A stretch of DNA of 64,000 nucleotides from Actinacidiphila acidipaludis (GCF_019890725.1 NZ_JAINZZ010000033.1:1-64000), one strand, 5' to 3'. Shown: positions 41,435-50,794, counted from the stretch's first letter. Translations and numbers: made by a program. The notes: generated by a model from the sequence alone, not told the origin.

Positions 41435-42763
41435 TCAGTCCGCGACCGGCGCCGGCGCCGTACGGTGCACGCTCTCCACCCGGCTGACGGCGATCCGCTC
41501 GCGCTCCAGGCGCTCGGCGGCGCGCCGCAGCCGCAGGATCTGCACGGTGCCCACGGCCTGCAGGACGAACACGCTGCTCCACGCGACGCGGTAGTCGTCC
41601 CCGGTCGCGTCCAGCAGCACGCCGATGGCCAGCAGGGTGATCATCGACGCGGTGAAGCCGCCGATGTTGACGATGCCGGAGGCCGTACCGAAACGTTCCG
41701 GCGGATTGGCCGGCCGGGCGAAGTCGAAGCCGATCATCGAGCCGGGGCCGCACGCGCCGAGCACCACGCACAGCACCACCAGCAGCCACAGCGGGTCCTG
41801 CCCGCCGGGCCAGGACAGCACGACCGCCCAGGCCGCCGCGGTCGCGGCGATCACCGTGAGGGTCAGCGGCATCCGCATCCCGTGGTGACGGGCGATGAGC
41901 TGCCCGAACAGCATCCCGAAGACCATGTTGGCGACGACCACCAGGGTCAGCAGCCCGCCCGCCGCGCCGCGCGAGAGCCCCTGGTCCTCCACCAGATAGG
42001 GCAGCCCCCACAGCAGCAGGAAGACCATGCCGGAGAACTGCGTGGTGAAGTGCGTCCACATGCCCAGCCGGGTGCCGGGCTCACGCCAGGAGTCGGCGAT
42101 CTGCCGGCGGACGTAGGCGGCGCCGGCGTGTTGGGCGGGCGGCGGCGCGTACCCCTCGGGGTGGTCCCGCAGGAACAGCGCGACCAGCACCAGCACCAGG
42201 GCGCCGCCCAGCGCGGTACCGAGGAACGTCGGCGTCCACCCGGCGGAGTGCAGCAGCCGGGACAGCGCCACCGTCGACACCAGGTTGCCGGCCACGCCGA
42301 ACAGCGCCGCGCCCTGCGCGACCAGCGGACCGCGGCGTGCGGGGAACCAGCGCGAGCCCAGCCGCAGCACGCTCACGAACGTCATCGCGTCACCGCAGCC
42401 GAGGATCGCCCGCGCGGTCAGCGCCATCCCGTAGGAGTGCGACAGCGCGAACGCGAGCTGACCGGTGGTGAACAGCACCGCGCCCAGCATCAGCACCCGG
42501 CGGGTGCCGAGCCGGTCCACCATCAGGCCGACGGGTATCTGCATCCCCGCGTACACCAGCACCTGGAGGATGGAGAAGGTCGACAGCGCGGAGGCCCCGA
42601 TGTGGAAGCGGGCGGCCGCGTCGATGCCGGCGACGCCGAGGCTGGTGCGGTGGACGACGGCGACCAGGTAGACGAGGGTGCCGACGCCCCAGACCAGGAC
42701 GGCGCGCCGGCCGCCGGGGGGATCGCCGGGAAGTGTCCTCGCGGCCGGGGACCCGGCGCTCAC
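41435..42763 (-). CDS. MFS transporter
   Basis: The 442-aa protein has about 12 transmembrane helices and the MFS loop signature DRLGTRRVLMLG between helices 2 and 3. It begins with a helix-rich AVLVWGVGTLVYLVAVVHRTSLGV segment found in the anion:cation symporter-like group. GTG 42763 overlaps the GntR stop by 4 nt (GTGA), so it is translationally coupled. A GntR/MFS operon suggests uptake of a sugar acid or other small organic acid controlled by that ligand, which is inferred. Confidence 0.93.
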   Translation of the reverse strand: MSAGSPAARTLPGDPPGGRRAVLVWGVGTLVYLVAVVHRTSLGVAGIDAAARFHIGASALSTFSILQVLVYAGMQIPVGLMVDRLGTRRVLMLGAVLFTTGQLAFALSHSYGMALTARAILGCGDAMTFVSVLRLGSRWFPARRGPLVAQGAALFGVAGNLVSTVALSRLLHSAGWTPTFLGTALGGALVLVLVALFLRDHPEGYAPPPAQHAGAAYVRRQIADSWREPGTRLGMWTHFTTQFSGMVFLLLWGLPYLVEDQGLSRGAAGGLLTLVVVANMVFGMLFGQLIARHHGMRMPLTLTVIAATAAAWAVVLSWPGGQDPLWLLVVLCVVLGACGPGSMIGFDFARPANPPERFGTASGIVNIGGFTASMITLLAIGVLLDATGDDYRVAWSSVFVLQAVGTVQILRLRRAAERLERERIAVSRVESVHRTAPAPVAD

Positions 42764-43431
42764 GACTCGCCCCGGGCAAGGGTGTTGACCCAGGACACGT
42801 GCTGTCCGACCACTTCGACGGCGGTCTCGACCGCACCGTCGCGCAGCACCCGCAGGATCTCGGTGTGCTCGGCGATGTTCTTGGCCACCCGGCTCGGCTC
42901 GGCGTGCATCGTGGCCACCCCCATCCTGAGCTGACGGTCCCTCAACTGGTCGTAGAGCTGGGCGAGGATGCGGTTGCCGGCGGCGCGCACGATCTCGGCG
43001 TGGAAGCAGCGGTCGGCGACGGCGAACGCGGCGAGGTCGCCGGTCTCGGCGTGCACGCGCTGTTCGGCCAGCGACTCCTCCAGCCGCTCGATCAGCCCGG
43101 CCGGGACCGATCCGCCGAGCTTGCGCACCGCGTGCTGCTCGACCAGCAGCCGGGTCTCCACCACGTCGGCGATCTCCTGCGCCGACACGGGCAGCACCAG
43201 GGCGCCCTTCTTCGGGTACAGCTTGAGCAGGCCCTCGGCCTCCAGCCGCAGCAGCGCCTCGCGCACCGGGGTCCGGGACACCCCCACGGCCTCGGCCAGG
43301 TCCCCTTCGGTGAGCAGCGTTCCGCCCTCGTAACTGCGGTCCAGCACACCGGTCTTGACGTACTGGTAGACCCGCTCGGCGGCGGGCGGCGACTTGACCG
43401 CCGGAGCGGCGGCGACGGCTGTGGCATCCAT
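42760..43431 (-). CDS. GntR-family (FadR subgroup) regulator
   Basis: The 223-aa protein has an N-terminal winged helix (VYQYVKTGVLDRSYEGGTLLTEGDLAEAVGVSRTPVREALLRLEAEGLLKL). A FadR-type helical ligand domain (FCD) with metal-binding His residues follows (CFHAEIVRAAGN, EHTEILRVLRDG). ATG 43431 was chosen because it gives a normal N-terminus; upstream codons lack a ribosome binding site. It probably controls its own operon with the MFS gene through upstream GATACA repeats. Confidence 0.94.
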   Translation of the reverse strand: MDATAVAAAPAVKSPPAAERVYQYVKTGVLDRSYEGGTLLTEGDLAEAVGVSRTPVREALLRLEAEGLLKLYPKKGALVLPVSAQEIADVVETRLLVEQHAVRKLGGSVPAGLIERLEESLAEQRVHAETGDLAAFAVADRCFHAEIVRAAGNRILAQLYDQLRDRQLRMGVATMHAEPSRVAKNIAEHTEILRVLRDGAVETAVEVVGQHVSWVNTLARGES

Positions 43432-43446
43432 GATGCGCACATCATA

Positions 43447-43472
43447 GATACAACAGATGCCTGCACGATACA
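43447..43472. promoter_or_regulatory. Paired GATACA half-sites upstream of gntR
   Basis: GATACA occurs at 43447-43452 and 43467-43472, 20 bp apart (two helical turns), 16-41 bp upstream of the GntR start. It is an AT-containing element in GC-rich DNA and a candidate GntR operator. Confidence 0.4.
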
Positions 43473-43565
43473 TCCGTCCGCGATCCGGACAGGCCCCACT
43501 CCGGTGAGCGCGCCGAGTGGTGGGGGGCGTGTCAGTCTGGAGGAGCAGGAGGAGAGGAGCCCGGC

Positions 43566-44006
43566 ATGACTACTGCGGACATCCGTCGGGACGATCTTTA
43601 CCGGAGCGGAGGCGCGGGGGGCTGGCGCCGGGGCTGGACCGTGTTCGCCGGGGTCATGATGATCTTCGGCGGGGCGATGGCGGTCCTGGAGGGCATCACC
43701 GCGATCGCCAGGGACGACATCCTCGTCACCTCGCGCCACTACGTCTACACGTTCAACCTCACCAGCTGGGGCTGGATCCACCTGACCCTCGGCGTCCTCG
43801 TGGCGCTCGCGGGCGCCGCCCTGTTCACCGGGGCGCTGTGGGCACGCGCCGTCGCCGTCGCCCTGGCGGGCCTGCTGATGGTCGCCAACTTCCTGTGGAT
43901 CCCGTACTACCCGTTCTGGGCCCTCACGGTGATCGCCATCAACGCCTTCGTCATCTGGGCGCTCTGCACCGGCGGCCCCGGCCACGACAGGGAGCCGGCC
44001 GGCTGA
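43566..44006 (+). CDS. Four-TM membrane protein, DUF7144-type
   Basis: The 146-aa protein has four transmembrane helices with short loops (WTVFAGVMMIFGGAMAVLEGITAI, WIHLTLGVLVALAGAALFTG, AVALAGLLMVANFLWIPYYPFW, VIAINAFVIWAL). An aromatic YVYTFNLTSWGW loop between helices 1 and 2 is typical of the family. GGAGAGGAG precedes ATG 43566 well. The function is unknown. It lies 25 nt upstream of the DUF2252 gene and is probably cotranscribed with it. Confidence 0.87.
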   Translation: MTTADIRRDDLYRSGGAGGWRRGWTVFAGVMMIFGGAMAVLEGITAIARDDILVTSRHYVYTFNLTSWGWIHLTLGVLVALAGAALFTGALWARAVAVALAGLLMVANFLWIPYYPFWALTVIAINAFVIWALCTGGPGHDREPAG

Positions 44007-44031
44007 CCGCCGGCCGCGCAGCAGCCGAACC

Positions 44032-45459
44032 ATGGCCCCCCGTACCCGCAGCACGAAACCCGCAGGCCGGCCCGTCGCCGCGACCCCCGAGGAGCGCGCC
44101 GCGCTCGGCCGCCAGGCCCGCGCCACCGCACCCCGCTCCAGCCACGCCGAGTTCACCCCCGCCCCCGACCGGCCGGACCTGGTCGACGTCGTGGAGGCGC
44201 AGTCGGCCGCCCGCGTCCCCGAGCTCGTCCCCATCCGCTACGGCCGCATGACCGAGTCGCCGTTCCGCTTCTACCGCGGCGCGGCCGGCGTCATGGCCAT
44301 GGATCTGGACCGCACCCCGCGGTCGGGCCTGCGCGCACAACTGTGCGGCGACGCCCACCTGCTGAACTTCCGGCTCCTCGCCTCGCCCGAGCGTCATCTG
44401 ATGTTCGACATCAACGACTTCGACGAGACCCTGCCCGGCCCCTGGGAGTGGGACGTCAAACGGCTCTCGGCGAGCCTGGTCATCGCCTCCCGGGCCAACG
44501 GCTGGGACGCCAGGGAGCGCGGCCGCATCGTGCGCGCCGCGGTGCGTTCCTACCGCGAGCACATGCGCTCCTTCGCCGGCATGGGCAACCTGGACGTCTG
44601 GTACGCCCGGTTCGACGAGGACTGGGTCCGGGAGCGGATCATCCCGAAGGTCGGCGCCCGCGGCCGCAAACGCTGGGAGCGGGCCACGGCCAAGGCCCGC
44701 AGCCGCGACAACCTGCAGGCGTTCGAGAAGCTCACCGAGGTCGTCGACGGCGAGCGCCGGCTGGCCTCCGACCCGCCGCTGATCGTGCCCGTGCGCGATC
44801 TGCTGCCGAAGGCCGAACGCACCGCGCTGGAGCAGCAGCTGGAGCGGCTTCTGCGCCGCTACGGCCGCACCCTGCAGTCCGACCGGCGGTTCCTGCTGCA
44901 GCAGTACCGGGTGGCGGGGATGGCCCGCAAGGTCGTCGGCGTGGGCAGCGTCGGCACGCGCTGCTGGATCGTGCTGCTGCTCGGCAAGGACGGCGAGGAC
45001 CCGCTGATCCTGCAGGCCAAGGAGGCCGGCCCGTCCGTCCTCGAACCGTACTGCGGCGCCGGCACGCACCGCACGGAGGGCGAGCGGGTGGTGAGCGGGC
45101 AGCGGCTGATGCAGGCGACCAGCGACATCTTCCTCGGCTGGGAGCGCGTCGACGGCATGGACGGCCGCCGCCGGGACTTCTACGTGCGGCAGCTGCGCGA
45201 CTGGAAGGGCATCGCCCAGCCCGAGATCATGGTGCCCGAAGGCCTGCGGGCGTTCGGCGAGCTGTGCGGGGCCACGCTGGCCCGCGCGCACGCCCGGTCC
45301 GGCGACCGGATCGCCATCGCCGCCTACCTCGGCGGCGGAGAGGTCTTCGACCGCGCGCTGGCCGAGTTCGCCGAGCTGTACGCGGACCAGAACGAGAAGG
45401 ACCACCGGGCGCTGGTCGACGCCGTCCGCTCCGGCCGCCTCCAGGCCCAGTCCGCCTGA
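44032..45459 (+). CDS. DUF2252 protein (kinase-like fold)
   Basis: The 475-aa protein is a DUF2252 member. Key segments are RYGRMTESPFRFYRGAA, GLRAQLCGDAHLLNFRLLASPE, FDINDFDETLPGPWEWDVKRL and, towards the end, GATLARAHARSGDR. The GDAHLxNF and DxNDFDE segments resemble the catalytic HxDxxxxN and DFD/DxD elements of APH-type kinases, so a phosphotransferase fold is likely. The substrate is unknown. It follows the DUF7144 gene by 25 nt. Confidence 0.9.
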   Translation: MAPRTRSTKPAGRPVAATPEERAALGRQARATAPRSSHAEFTPAPDRPDLVDVVEAQSAARVPELVPIRYGRMTESPFRFYRGAAGVMAMDLDRTPRSGLRAQLCGDAHLLNFRLLASPERHLMFDINDFDETLPGPWEWDVKRLSASLVIASRANGWDARERGRIVRAAVRSYREHMRSFAGMGNLDVWYARFDEDWVRERIIPKVGARGRKRWERATAKARSRDNLQAFEKLTEVVDGERRLASDPPLIVPVRDLLPKAERTALEQQLERLLRRYGRTLQSDRRFLLQQYRVAGMARKVVGVGSVGTRCWIVLLLGKDGEDPLILQAKEAGPSVLEPYCGAGTHRTEGERVVSGQRLMQATSDIFLGWERVDGMDGRRRDFYVRQLRDWKGIAQPEIMVPEGLRAFGELCGATLARAHARSGDRIAIAAYLGGGEVFDRALAEFAELYADQNEKDHRALVDAVRSGRLQAQSA

Positions 45460-45484
45460 GGCGGCGGAAGGCCGCCGGGGCCGC

Positions 45485-45531
45485 CCTCAGCCACCTCAGC
45501 CAACCCCGGACCGCCTCAGCCCGCCTCAGCC
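45485..45531. repeat. Cluster of four CCTCAGCC-type elements
   Basis: CCTCAGCC occurs at 45485, 45494, 45514 and 45524, with a further partial copy near 45551. It fills the convergent gap after the DUF2252 gene. The meaning is unknown. Confidence 0.6.
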
Positions 45532-45552
45532 CGCCCCGGGACCGCAGCAGCC

Positions 45553-46119
45553 TCAGACCTCTTCGCGGATCACCGGTACTCCGCCGCCGAACCGCTCCAC
45601 CGCGGCCGCGACCTCGTCGGCGCTCGCCGAGTAGAAGCGGGTGAACACCACCAGCGGGGTGCCGTACCGCCGGGTCAGCCGCTCCCGGCGCCTGTCCGGC
45701 CGCCGGCTCAGCAGGCCCGAGGGCGCCGGCGGCAGCTCCGGCACCTGCGACCTGGGCACGAAGGCCAGCGCGTCCGGGTACTTCTTCAGCCGCCGCACCG
45801 ACGCCAACTCCGACCAGGCGACGGTGCGTTCACCGTGCAGAGTGACCCCGGAGTCGTCGAGGCGGATGACGCAGCCCTTGGCCCGGAGCGTCAGGAACGT
45901 CCCGATCGACACGAGGATGAGCAGCGCGTACAGCACGCCGAAGAACACCACGCTGCCCACCATGAACAGGGAGTCCTGCGGCCGCAGCATCCACAGCATC
46001 GACGGCACGACGATCAGCAGGACGCGTCCCATCGTGCGGCGCAGCGGCGCCACCCTCACCTCGAGCGGACCCGACACGGGCACGCCCTTGTCGCTCCCCA
46101 CCACGCTGTCCCCCGCCAC
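45553..46119 (-). CDS. PH-like membrane protein
   Basis: The 188-aa protein has two adjacent transmembrane helices (GRVLLIVVPSMLWML and LFMVGSVVFFGVLYALLILVSIGTFLTL). A PH-like cytosolic or periplasmic beta-domain follows (VIRLDDSGVTLHGERTVAWSELASVRRLKKYPDALAFVPR), of the short bacterial PH type. A basic stretch RRPDRRRERL and an alpha-helical C-terminus complete it. Its role is unknown. Confidence 0.8.
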   Translation of the reverse strand: MAGDSVVGSDKGVPVSGPLEVRVAPLRRTMGRVLLIVVPSMLWMLRPQDSLFMVGSVVFFGVLYALLILVSIGTFLTLRAKGCVIRLDDSGVTLHGERTVAWSELASVRRLKKYPDALAFVPRSQVPELPPAPSGLLSRRPDRRRERLTRRYGTPLVVFTRFYSASADEVAAAVERFGGGVPVIREEV

Positions 46120-46214
46120 GCCGTCTCCTCCCCCACGGACCGGCGCCCGCCGGTGCAGCGGGAAATCTACTCGCGGAGAACCGGCCGGGACAGCCCGTTA
46201 CGGCGGCCGGAGGG

Positions 46215-46520
46215 TCAGTCGCCGAGAACGCGCCGCTTCTGCTCCTCGAACTCGGCGTCCGTCAGCACGCCCCCCGCCCTGAGGTCACCGAGCTGCTTGA
46301 GCTGCTCGACCTTGCGCGTCATGTCGTCCTCCTGCGTCGCGTCGGCCGCGGGGGCCGGCGCGATCGGCGCCGCGGGGGCGACGTACTGCTGCTCGGGCGG
46401 CGGATAGCCCTCCTGAGCGGCCCAGCGGCCCGCCTGCCGCCGGGAGACACGATTGGACACGGCGGTCGCGGTCCCGGCCACCACGGCCGTCCGCGCGACT
46501 CCCCTGAGTAGACCCGGCAT
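46215..46520 (-). CDS. SHOCT-domain protein
   Basis: The 101-aa protein ends with a SHOCT motif (KVEQLKQLGDLRAGGVLTDAEFEEQKRRVLG), a short amphipathic helix pair often at the C-terminus of small bacterial proteins. The N-terminus (LLRGVARTAVVAGTATAVSNRVSRRQ) is weakly hydrophobic, and a Pro/Ala-rich linker joins the two. The ATG start has GGAGAG upstream. It probably promotes oligomerisation, but its function is unknown. Confidence 0.88.
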   Translation of the reverse strand: MPGLLRGVARTAVVAGTATAVSNRVSRRQAGRWAAQEGYPPPEQQYVAPAAPIAPAPAADATQEDDMTRKVEQLKQLGDLRAGGVLTDAEFEEQKRRVLGD

Positions 46521-46657
46521 GGCTGAACCTCTCCTTCTCGGCCTTCGCGGCCGTCTCGGCGCCCTCCGCCGACCCGGCTTCCTGCACCCCGTGCGGCGCG
46601 TGACACATCACGGGCGACGCGGGACGGCGTGAAAAGCCGCCACGCGCCCCGCTACGC

Positions 46658-47104
46658 CTACGCTCCGCCCGCCGATGCCGGCTCCAGCGCCTCCATCAGG
46701 TCCTGGAGGGGGATGCGCCCGCTCGCGACCATCTGCGCCCCGCCACGCCGCAGCGCCGCGGCGAACGGCGCGGCCCAGGCGTTCTCGTAGATCAGCACGC
46801 CCGCGGAGTTCCCCGGCTCGATCACGGACGCGGCCTCCGCCAGATCGTCCTCGCCCAGCAGCCCGGACGCGGCGCCCTGGAAGACCGCCAGCTCCGGGAC
46901 GTCCTCGCCCGTCGCGTCGCTGAGCGCCAGCGCGGTGAGGGTGCCGTCCAGGTCCTTGGTGACGAACAGCAGGTCGAGGATGCGGATGATGCCGCGGTCG
47001 ACGAGGTCGACCAGCAGCGGCAGGCCCTCGCCGGTCATCTTGCTGCCCGGGAACTCGACGATGACGTAGTCGATGGGACCCATCTCTTCGAACTCGGTGC
47101 TCAC
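46658..47104 (-). CDS. DUF6325-type protein (DUF1269-like)
   Basis: The 148-aa protein starts at GTG 47104 with GGAGG about 8 nt upstream. The sequence MGPIDYVIVEFPGSKMTGEGLPLLVDLVDRGIIRILDLLFVTKDLDG is typical of a conserved actinobacterial family whose members are often linked to SHOCT proteins. The SHOCT gene here lies 137 nt further downstream, so the pairing is consistent. Alternating Ile/Leu/Val strands and no membrane helix suggest a soluble ferredoxin-like fold. Its function is unknown. Confidence 0.87.
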   Translation of the reverse strand: MSTEFEEMGPIDYVIVEFPGSKMTGEGLPLLVDLVDRGIIRILDLLFVTKDLDGTLTALALSDATGEDVPELAVFQGAASGLLGEDDLAEAASVIEPGNSAGVLIYENAWAAPFAAALRRGGAQMVASGRIPLQDLMEALEPASAGGA

Positions 47105-47395
47105 AGCCCAACCTCCATCGATCGGCACCCTCACCACCGCGGGCGGGCCGGTAAGCGGGGGCGCCGGCGGAGGTTGCTGCGTCCGCAAGGTCCAGACCCC
47201 AGGGCAGGACCCGCGCGCCGACGGCAGCTCTGCCCATTCATTCCAGCACCGGCCCCAGACCCCCGCAAATCAGCCGATTCCTCCCGTTCCCGTGGCGACG
47301 GAAACCCGGTGCAGGACCGTGGTCGCCCACTGTTAGGATCAGCCGTTTTTCACCTCGTGTATCACGCACGTTCGCACGAAGTCCGGGGAGAACTC

Positions 47396-48967
47396 ATGCG
47401 GCGCAGACAGCGCATCACAGCACTGCTGGGGGCGGCGGCACTGGCCGTTCCCGTGGCGGTCACCCTGGCCGCCACACCCGCGCAGGCCGCCGGCGGGGGG
47501 CTGAAGGTCTACACCCTCACCAGGGCGGGGGCGCAGCTCAACGGCCCGATCTCGGTCGTGAACCTCTCGACGGCCGGTGAGCAGTACAGCACCAGCGGCA
47601 AGACGCTCACCCTGCCGGCCGGGCGTTACGCCGTCATCGCCGACGTCTGGAACCAGAAGGACCAGACGGACACCATCGGCGGCCAGATCGTCACGGTGTC
47701 CGCGTCCAAGACGGTCACCACGACCATCGACGCCCGCAAGGGCCGCCCGGTCAGCGTCAAGCTCAGCTCGAGCCCGGGCACGGGATACGACCAGGAGATC
47801 CAGACCTCGGTCTGCGCCTACGTGCCCGACATCTGCGTCGGCGCCGTGGGCGCCTACAACAGCCCGGGACACATCTACGCCATCCCCAACGCCTCCAAGC
47901 AGCTCCACATGGGGTACATGTCCGTGTGGAACAAGGGCTTCGGCCAGGACGTGTACGCGGCCCGCGGCTACTACACCGGCAACGGCATGCCCACGTCCTT
48001 CGGCGGGACCTTCAGCCGGGCCAACACGACGACGGTGACCGCGGAGGTGCGCCGCGGCAGCAACTGGGGCACCAGCCAGGACCTCACGATTCAGCCGCAG
48101 GGTCCGGAGCCGCTGAACATGCTCTTCCAGGAGGTCGCGAGCGGAGGGCCCTTCACGGCCCGGCTCCACCTGACCGCGGGCAACTGGTCCCTGGGCGCGG
48201 ACGACAGCGCCTCCGGCGGCGGCAACCTCGGTTCGCTCACCCAGAACCTGTCCGCCGCTCCCGGCCGGTCCTACTCGCCCATCTTCTTCCGCTCCACGTT
48301 CGGTCCGGCACACACCATGCCGTACGTGCAGAACGGCCGTGCCAACTTCTGGACCGGTGAGATGTTCCAGGACCCCACGAGCAGCGGCACGGACGCCACG
48401 GTCAGGGCCACCACCACGCTGAGCTTCGGCAGCAGGACGATCGCCCGGAGCACCCAGTCCGACTACGGCACGGACAACTCCAGCTTCACCGGCCGCATGA
48501 CGTCCACCGGCTGGTACACCCTGTACGTCGACGCGAGCCGCACCTACCCGACGGCCGCACGCCCCGCGTACATGCTCTCCACCGCGTCGACCCTGCGGTT
48601 CCACTTCTACGCGAACCCGAAGGTCACCTCGCTGGTGCCCGGGTTCCTGACGCAGTTCGTGCCGAGCGGCCTGAACATGCACAGCGCGGCGGCGCCCAGG
48701 AGCACCACGAACGTGGCGCTGTGGCTGTCCCGGCCGGCCAACCCGAACGCCTCCACGCCGGCGGACTCCGTCTCGTCGGTCAAGGTGTGGGCGTCCTACG
48801 ACGGCGGGAAGACCTGGCACGCGGCACCGGTGACGCACAGCGGCGGCACGTGGGCCGCGCGCGTCACCAACCCGGCGTCGGGCGCGGTCTCGCTGCGCTC
48901 GACCGTCACCGACCCGCACGGCAACACCGCGGAGACCACGGTCTACCGGGCCTACGCGATCGGCTGA
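47396..48967 (+). CDS. Large secreted protein of unknown function
   Basis: The 523-aa precursor has a signal peptide (MRRRQRITALLGAAALAVPVAVTLA, cleavage near TPAQA-A). The mature protein is rich in beta-strands, Ser, Thr and Tyr. It starts with a strand-rich module (TLPAGRYAVIADVWNQKDQTD) and ends with an Ig-like module (VKVWASYDGGKTWHAAPVTHSG...TVTDPHGNTAETTVYRAYAIG). Similar C-terminal modules appear in Streptomyces secreted peptidases, but no catalytic residues are seen here. ATG 47396 has GGGGAG upstream, and a TAGGAT -10-like box lies at 47334. Confidence 0.8.
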   Translation: MRRRQRITALLGAAALAVPVAVTLAATPAQAAGGGLKVYTLTRAGAQLNGPISVVNLSTAGEQYSTSGKTLTLPAGRYAVIADVWNQKDQTDTIGGQIVTVSASKTVTTTIDARKGRPVSVKLSSSPGTGYDQEIQTSVCAYVPDICVGAVGAYNSPGHIYAIPNASKQLHMGYMSVWNKGFGQDVYAARGYYTGNGMPTSFGGTFSRANTTTVTAEVRRGSNWGTSQDLTIQPQGPEPLNMLFQEVASGGPFTARLHLTAGNWSLGADDSASGGGNLGSLTQNLSAAPGRSYSPIFFRSTFGPAHTMPYVQNGRANFWTGEMFQDPTSSGTDATVRATTTLSFGSRTIARSTQSDYGTDNSSFTGRMTSTGWYTLYVDASRTYPTAARPAYMLSTASTLRFHFYANPKVTSLVPGFLTQFVPSGLNMHSAAAPRSTTNVALWLSRPANPNASTPADSVSSVKVWASYDGGKTWHAAPVTHSGGTWAARVTNPASGAVSLRSTVTDPHGNTAETTVYRAYAIG

Positions 48968-48977
48968 GCGCGCCACG

Positions 48978-49220
48978 TCACGGGTGCATGGTGCCCACCA
49001 GGTTCGCGGTCGAGGTGAGCGTGGACTGAATGGTGGGCGCCAGGCTCGTGGAGGCCAGGCAGAAGCCCAGCAGCACACAGACCACGGCGTGGCTGGGCTT
49101 GAGGGCACGGTTGCGCATCAGCATCGCTGCCAGCAGGAGCAGCAGCAGGACGACGGAGACTGAGACGGCCATACGGCCGATGGCAGCACAAATCGCCGCA
49201 CAACCGGCGTTGCCACGCAC
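48978..49220 (-). CDS. Small two-TM membrane protein
   Basis: The 80-aa protein has two hydrophobic helices (AVSVSVVLLLLLLAAMLM and AVVCVLLGFCLASTSLA) joined by RNRALKPSHA, with a short polar tail. This form resembles small membrane proteins found in Streptomyces chromosomes and integrative plasmids. GTG 49220 gives 80 aa, and internal ATG 49172 (64 aa) is an alternative. Neither start has a good ribosome binding site. It is convergent with the secreted protein gene. Confidence 0.6.
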   Translation of the reverse strand: MRGNAGCAAICAAIGRMAVSVSVVLLLLLLAAMLMRNRALKPSHAVVCVLLGFCLASTSLAPTIQSTLTSTANLVGTMHP

Positions 49221-49223
49221 GGT

Positions 49224-49257
49224 GGAGGGGCCGGACGTTTGTACGCCCGGCCCCTCC
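49224..49257. terminator. Hairpin upstream of the small membrane gene
   Basis: GGAGGGGCCGG (49224-49234) pairs with CCGGCCCCTCC (49247-49257) across a 12-nt loop. It lies between the bkd operon stop and the small membrane protein start, both on the minus strand, so it probably ends bkd read-through along with the stronger hairpin next to it. Confidence 0.55.
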
Positions 49258-49269
49258 GTCGTTCCGTGC

Positions 49270-49310
49270 CGCCCCTCCCGCGCCGGAACCCGTCCGGCGC
49301 GGGAGGGGCG
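49270..49310. terminator. Strong terminator after the bkd operon
   Basis: Perfect 18-bp arms (49270-49287 and 49293-49310) enclose a 5-nt loop ACCCG, 20 bp downstream of the E2 stop. It is the longest perfect stem in the window. Confidence 0.92.
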
Positions 49311-49330
49311 TCAGCCCCGGATCGGGGGCG

Positions 49331-50794
49331 TCACGCCCAGGTCAGCAGGCGCTTCGGCTGCTCCAGGACCGCCGCGATGTCCGCGAGCACCTTCGAGCCC
49401 AGCTCGCCGTCCACCAGCCGGTGGTCGAAGGACAGCGCGAGCGTGGTGACCTGCCGCGGCTTCACCTTGCCCTTGTGCACCCACGGCTGGAGCTTGACCG
49501 CGCCGAAGGCGAGGATCGCGGACTCCCCGGGGTTGAGGATGGGCGTACCGGTGTCGACGCCGAAGACGCCGACGTTGGTGATGGTGACGGTGCCGCCCTG
49601 CATCGCGGCCGGCGAGGTCTTGCCCTCCCGAGCCGTGGTGACCAGGTCGCCGAGCGCGGCGGCCAGTTCGGGCAGCGTCCTGTCCTGCGCGTCCTTGATG
49701 TTGGGGACGATCAGGCCGCGGGGGGTGGCCGCGGCGATCCCCAGGTTCACGTAGGACTTCTGCACGATCTCCTGGGCGGCGTCGTCCCAGGCCGAGTTGA
49801 CCTGGGGGTTGCGGCGGATCGCCACCAGCAGGGCCTTGGCGACCAGCAGCAGCGGGCTGACCTTGAGCCCGGCGAACGCCGGGTCGGCCTTCAGCTCCTG
49901 CACCAGCTTCATCGACCGCGTGATGTCGAACGTCACGAACTCCGTGACGTGCGGCGCGGTGAAGGCGCTGGCGACCATCGCCTGGGCGGTGGCCTTGCGG
50001 ACGCCCTTGATCGGGGTGCGGACCTCGCGGCCGGCCGGCGACCACGCCGTACCCGCCTCGGGGGCCGCGGACACCACCGGCTCGGCGGCGGCCGGGGCCG
50101 GCGCCTGCGGCTCGGCGGCGGCCCGCACGTCCTCGCGGGTCACCACGCCGTTCGGCCCGGTGGGCACCACGGTCGTCAGGTCGATGCCGAGGTCCTTGGC
50201 CAGCTTGCGGACCGGCGGCTTGGCCAGCGGCCGGTCGCCGCCCGCCGGGGCGCCGTGCCCGTTGAGCCCGGTGGGCGCCGCGGGTGCGGGGACGGCCGCG
50301 GGTACGGCCGGGGCCGGGGCCTGAGCGGCCGGGGCCTGCGCGGCGGGTGCGGCCTGCTTGCGCGGGCGGCGGGTGGTCGAGGACGGCGCGACGCCGTACC
50401 CGACCAGCACGGCCTCCCGCTTGGGCGCCTCACCAGCCGGCGGCTCGCCGCCGGCGGGAGCGGCGGGGGCGGCCGGGGCCGCCGCCGGCTCGGGCGTCTC
50501 GGCGGCCGTCGCCTGCGGGGCGTCGTCACCGCCCGCGTCCACCACGATGATCGGCGTGCCCACGTCCACCGTGGTGCCCTCGTCGAAACGGATCTCGGTG
50601 ACCACCCCGTCGTAGGGGATGGGCAGTTCGACGGCTGCCTTGGCGGTCTCCACCTCGCAGATGACCTGGCCGTCGTGGACGGTGTCGCCCACGGCCACGT
50701 ACCACTTGAGGATCTCGGCCTCGGTCAGGCCCTCGCCGACATCCGGCATCTTGAACTCGCGGAAGCGCTGCGCCTGTGCGGTCATGACGGTCAC
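49331..50794 (-). CDS. bkdC: Branched-chain 2-oxoacid dehydrogenase E2 (dihydrolipoamide acyltransferase)
   Basis: The 487-aa protein has one N-terminal lipoyl domain with lipoylated Lys52 (VETAKAAVE), then a long Ala/Pro linker. The E3-binding domain (PPVRKLAKDLGIDLTTV) is next, and the C-terminal acyltransferase domain has the catalytic His and Asp in SFDHRLVDG. It takes the acyl group from E1 and makes branched acyl-CoA from leucine, valine and isoleucine keto acids. GTG 50794 has GAGGAGAGG upstream and lies 10 nt after E1 beta, so it is the last gene of the operon. Confidence 0.93.
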   Translation of the reverse strand: MTVMTAQAQRFREFKMPDVGEGLTEAEILKWYVAVGDTVHDGQVICEVETAKAAVELPIPYDGVVTEIRFDEGTTVDVGTPIIVVDAGGDDAPQATAAETPEPAAAPAAPAAPAGGEPPAGEAPKREAVLVGYGVAPSSTTRRPRKQAAPAAQAPAAQAPAPAVPAAVPAPAAPTGLNGHGAPAGGDRPLAKPPVRKLAKDLGIDLTTVVPTGPNGVVTREDVRAAAEPQAPAPAAAEPVVSAAPEAGTAWSPAGREVRTPIKGVRKATAQAMVASAFTAPHVTEFVTFDITRSMKLVQELKADPAFAGLKVSPLLLVAKALLVAIRRNPQVNSAWDDAAQEIVQKSYVNLGIAAATPRGLIVPNIKDAQDRTLPELAAALGDLVTTAREGKTSPAAMQGGTVTITNVGVFGVDTGTPILNPGESAILAFGAVKLQPWVHKGKVKPRQVTTLALSFDHRLVDGELGSKVLADIAAVLEQPKRLLTWA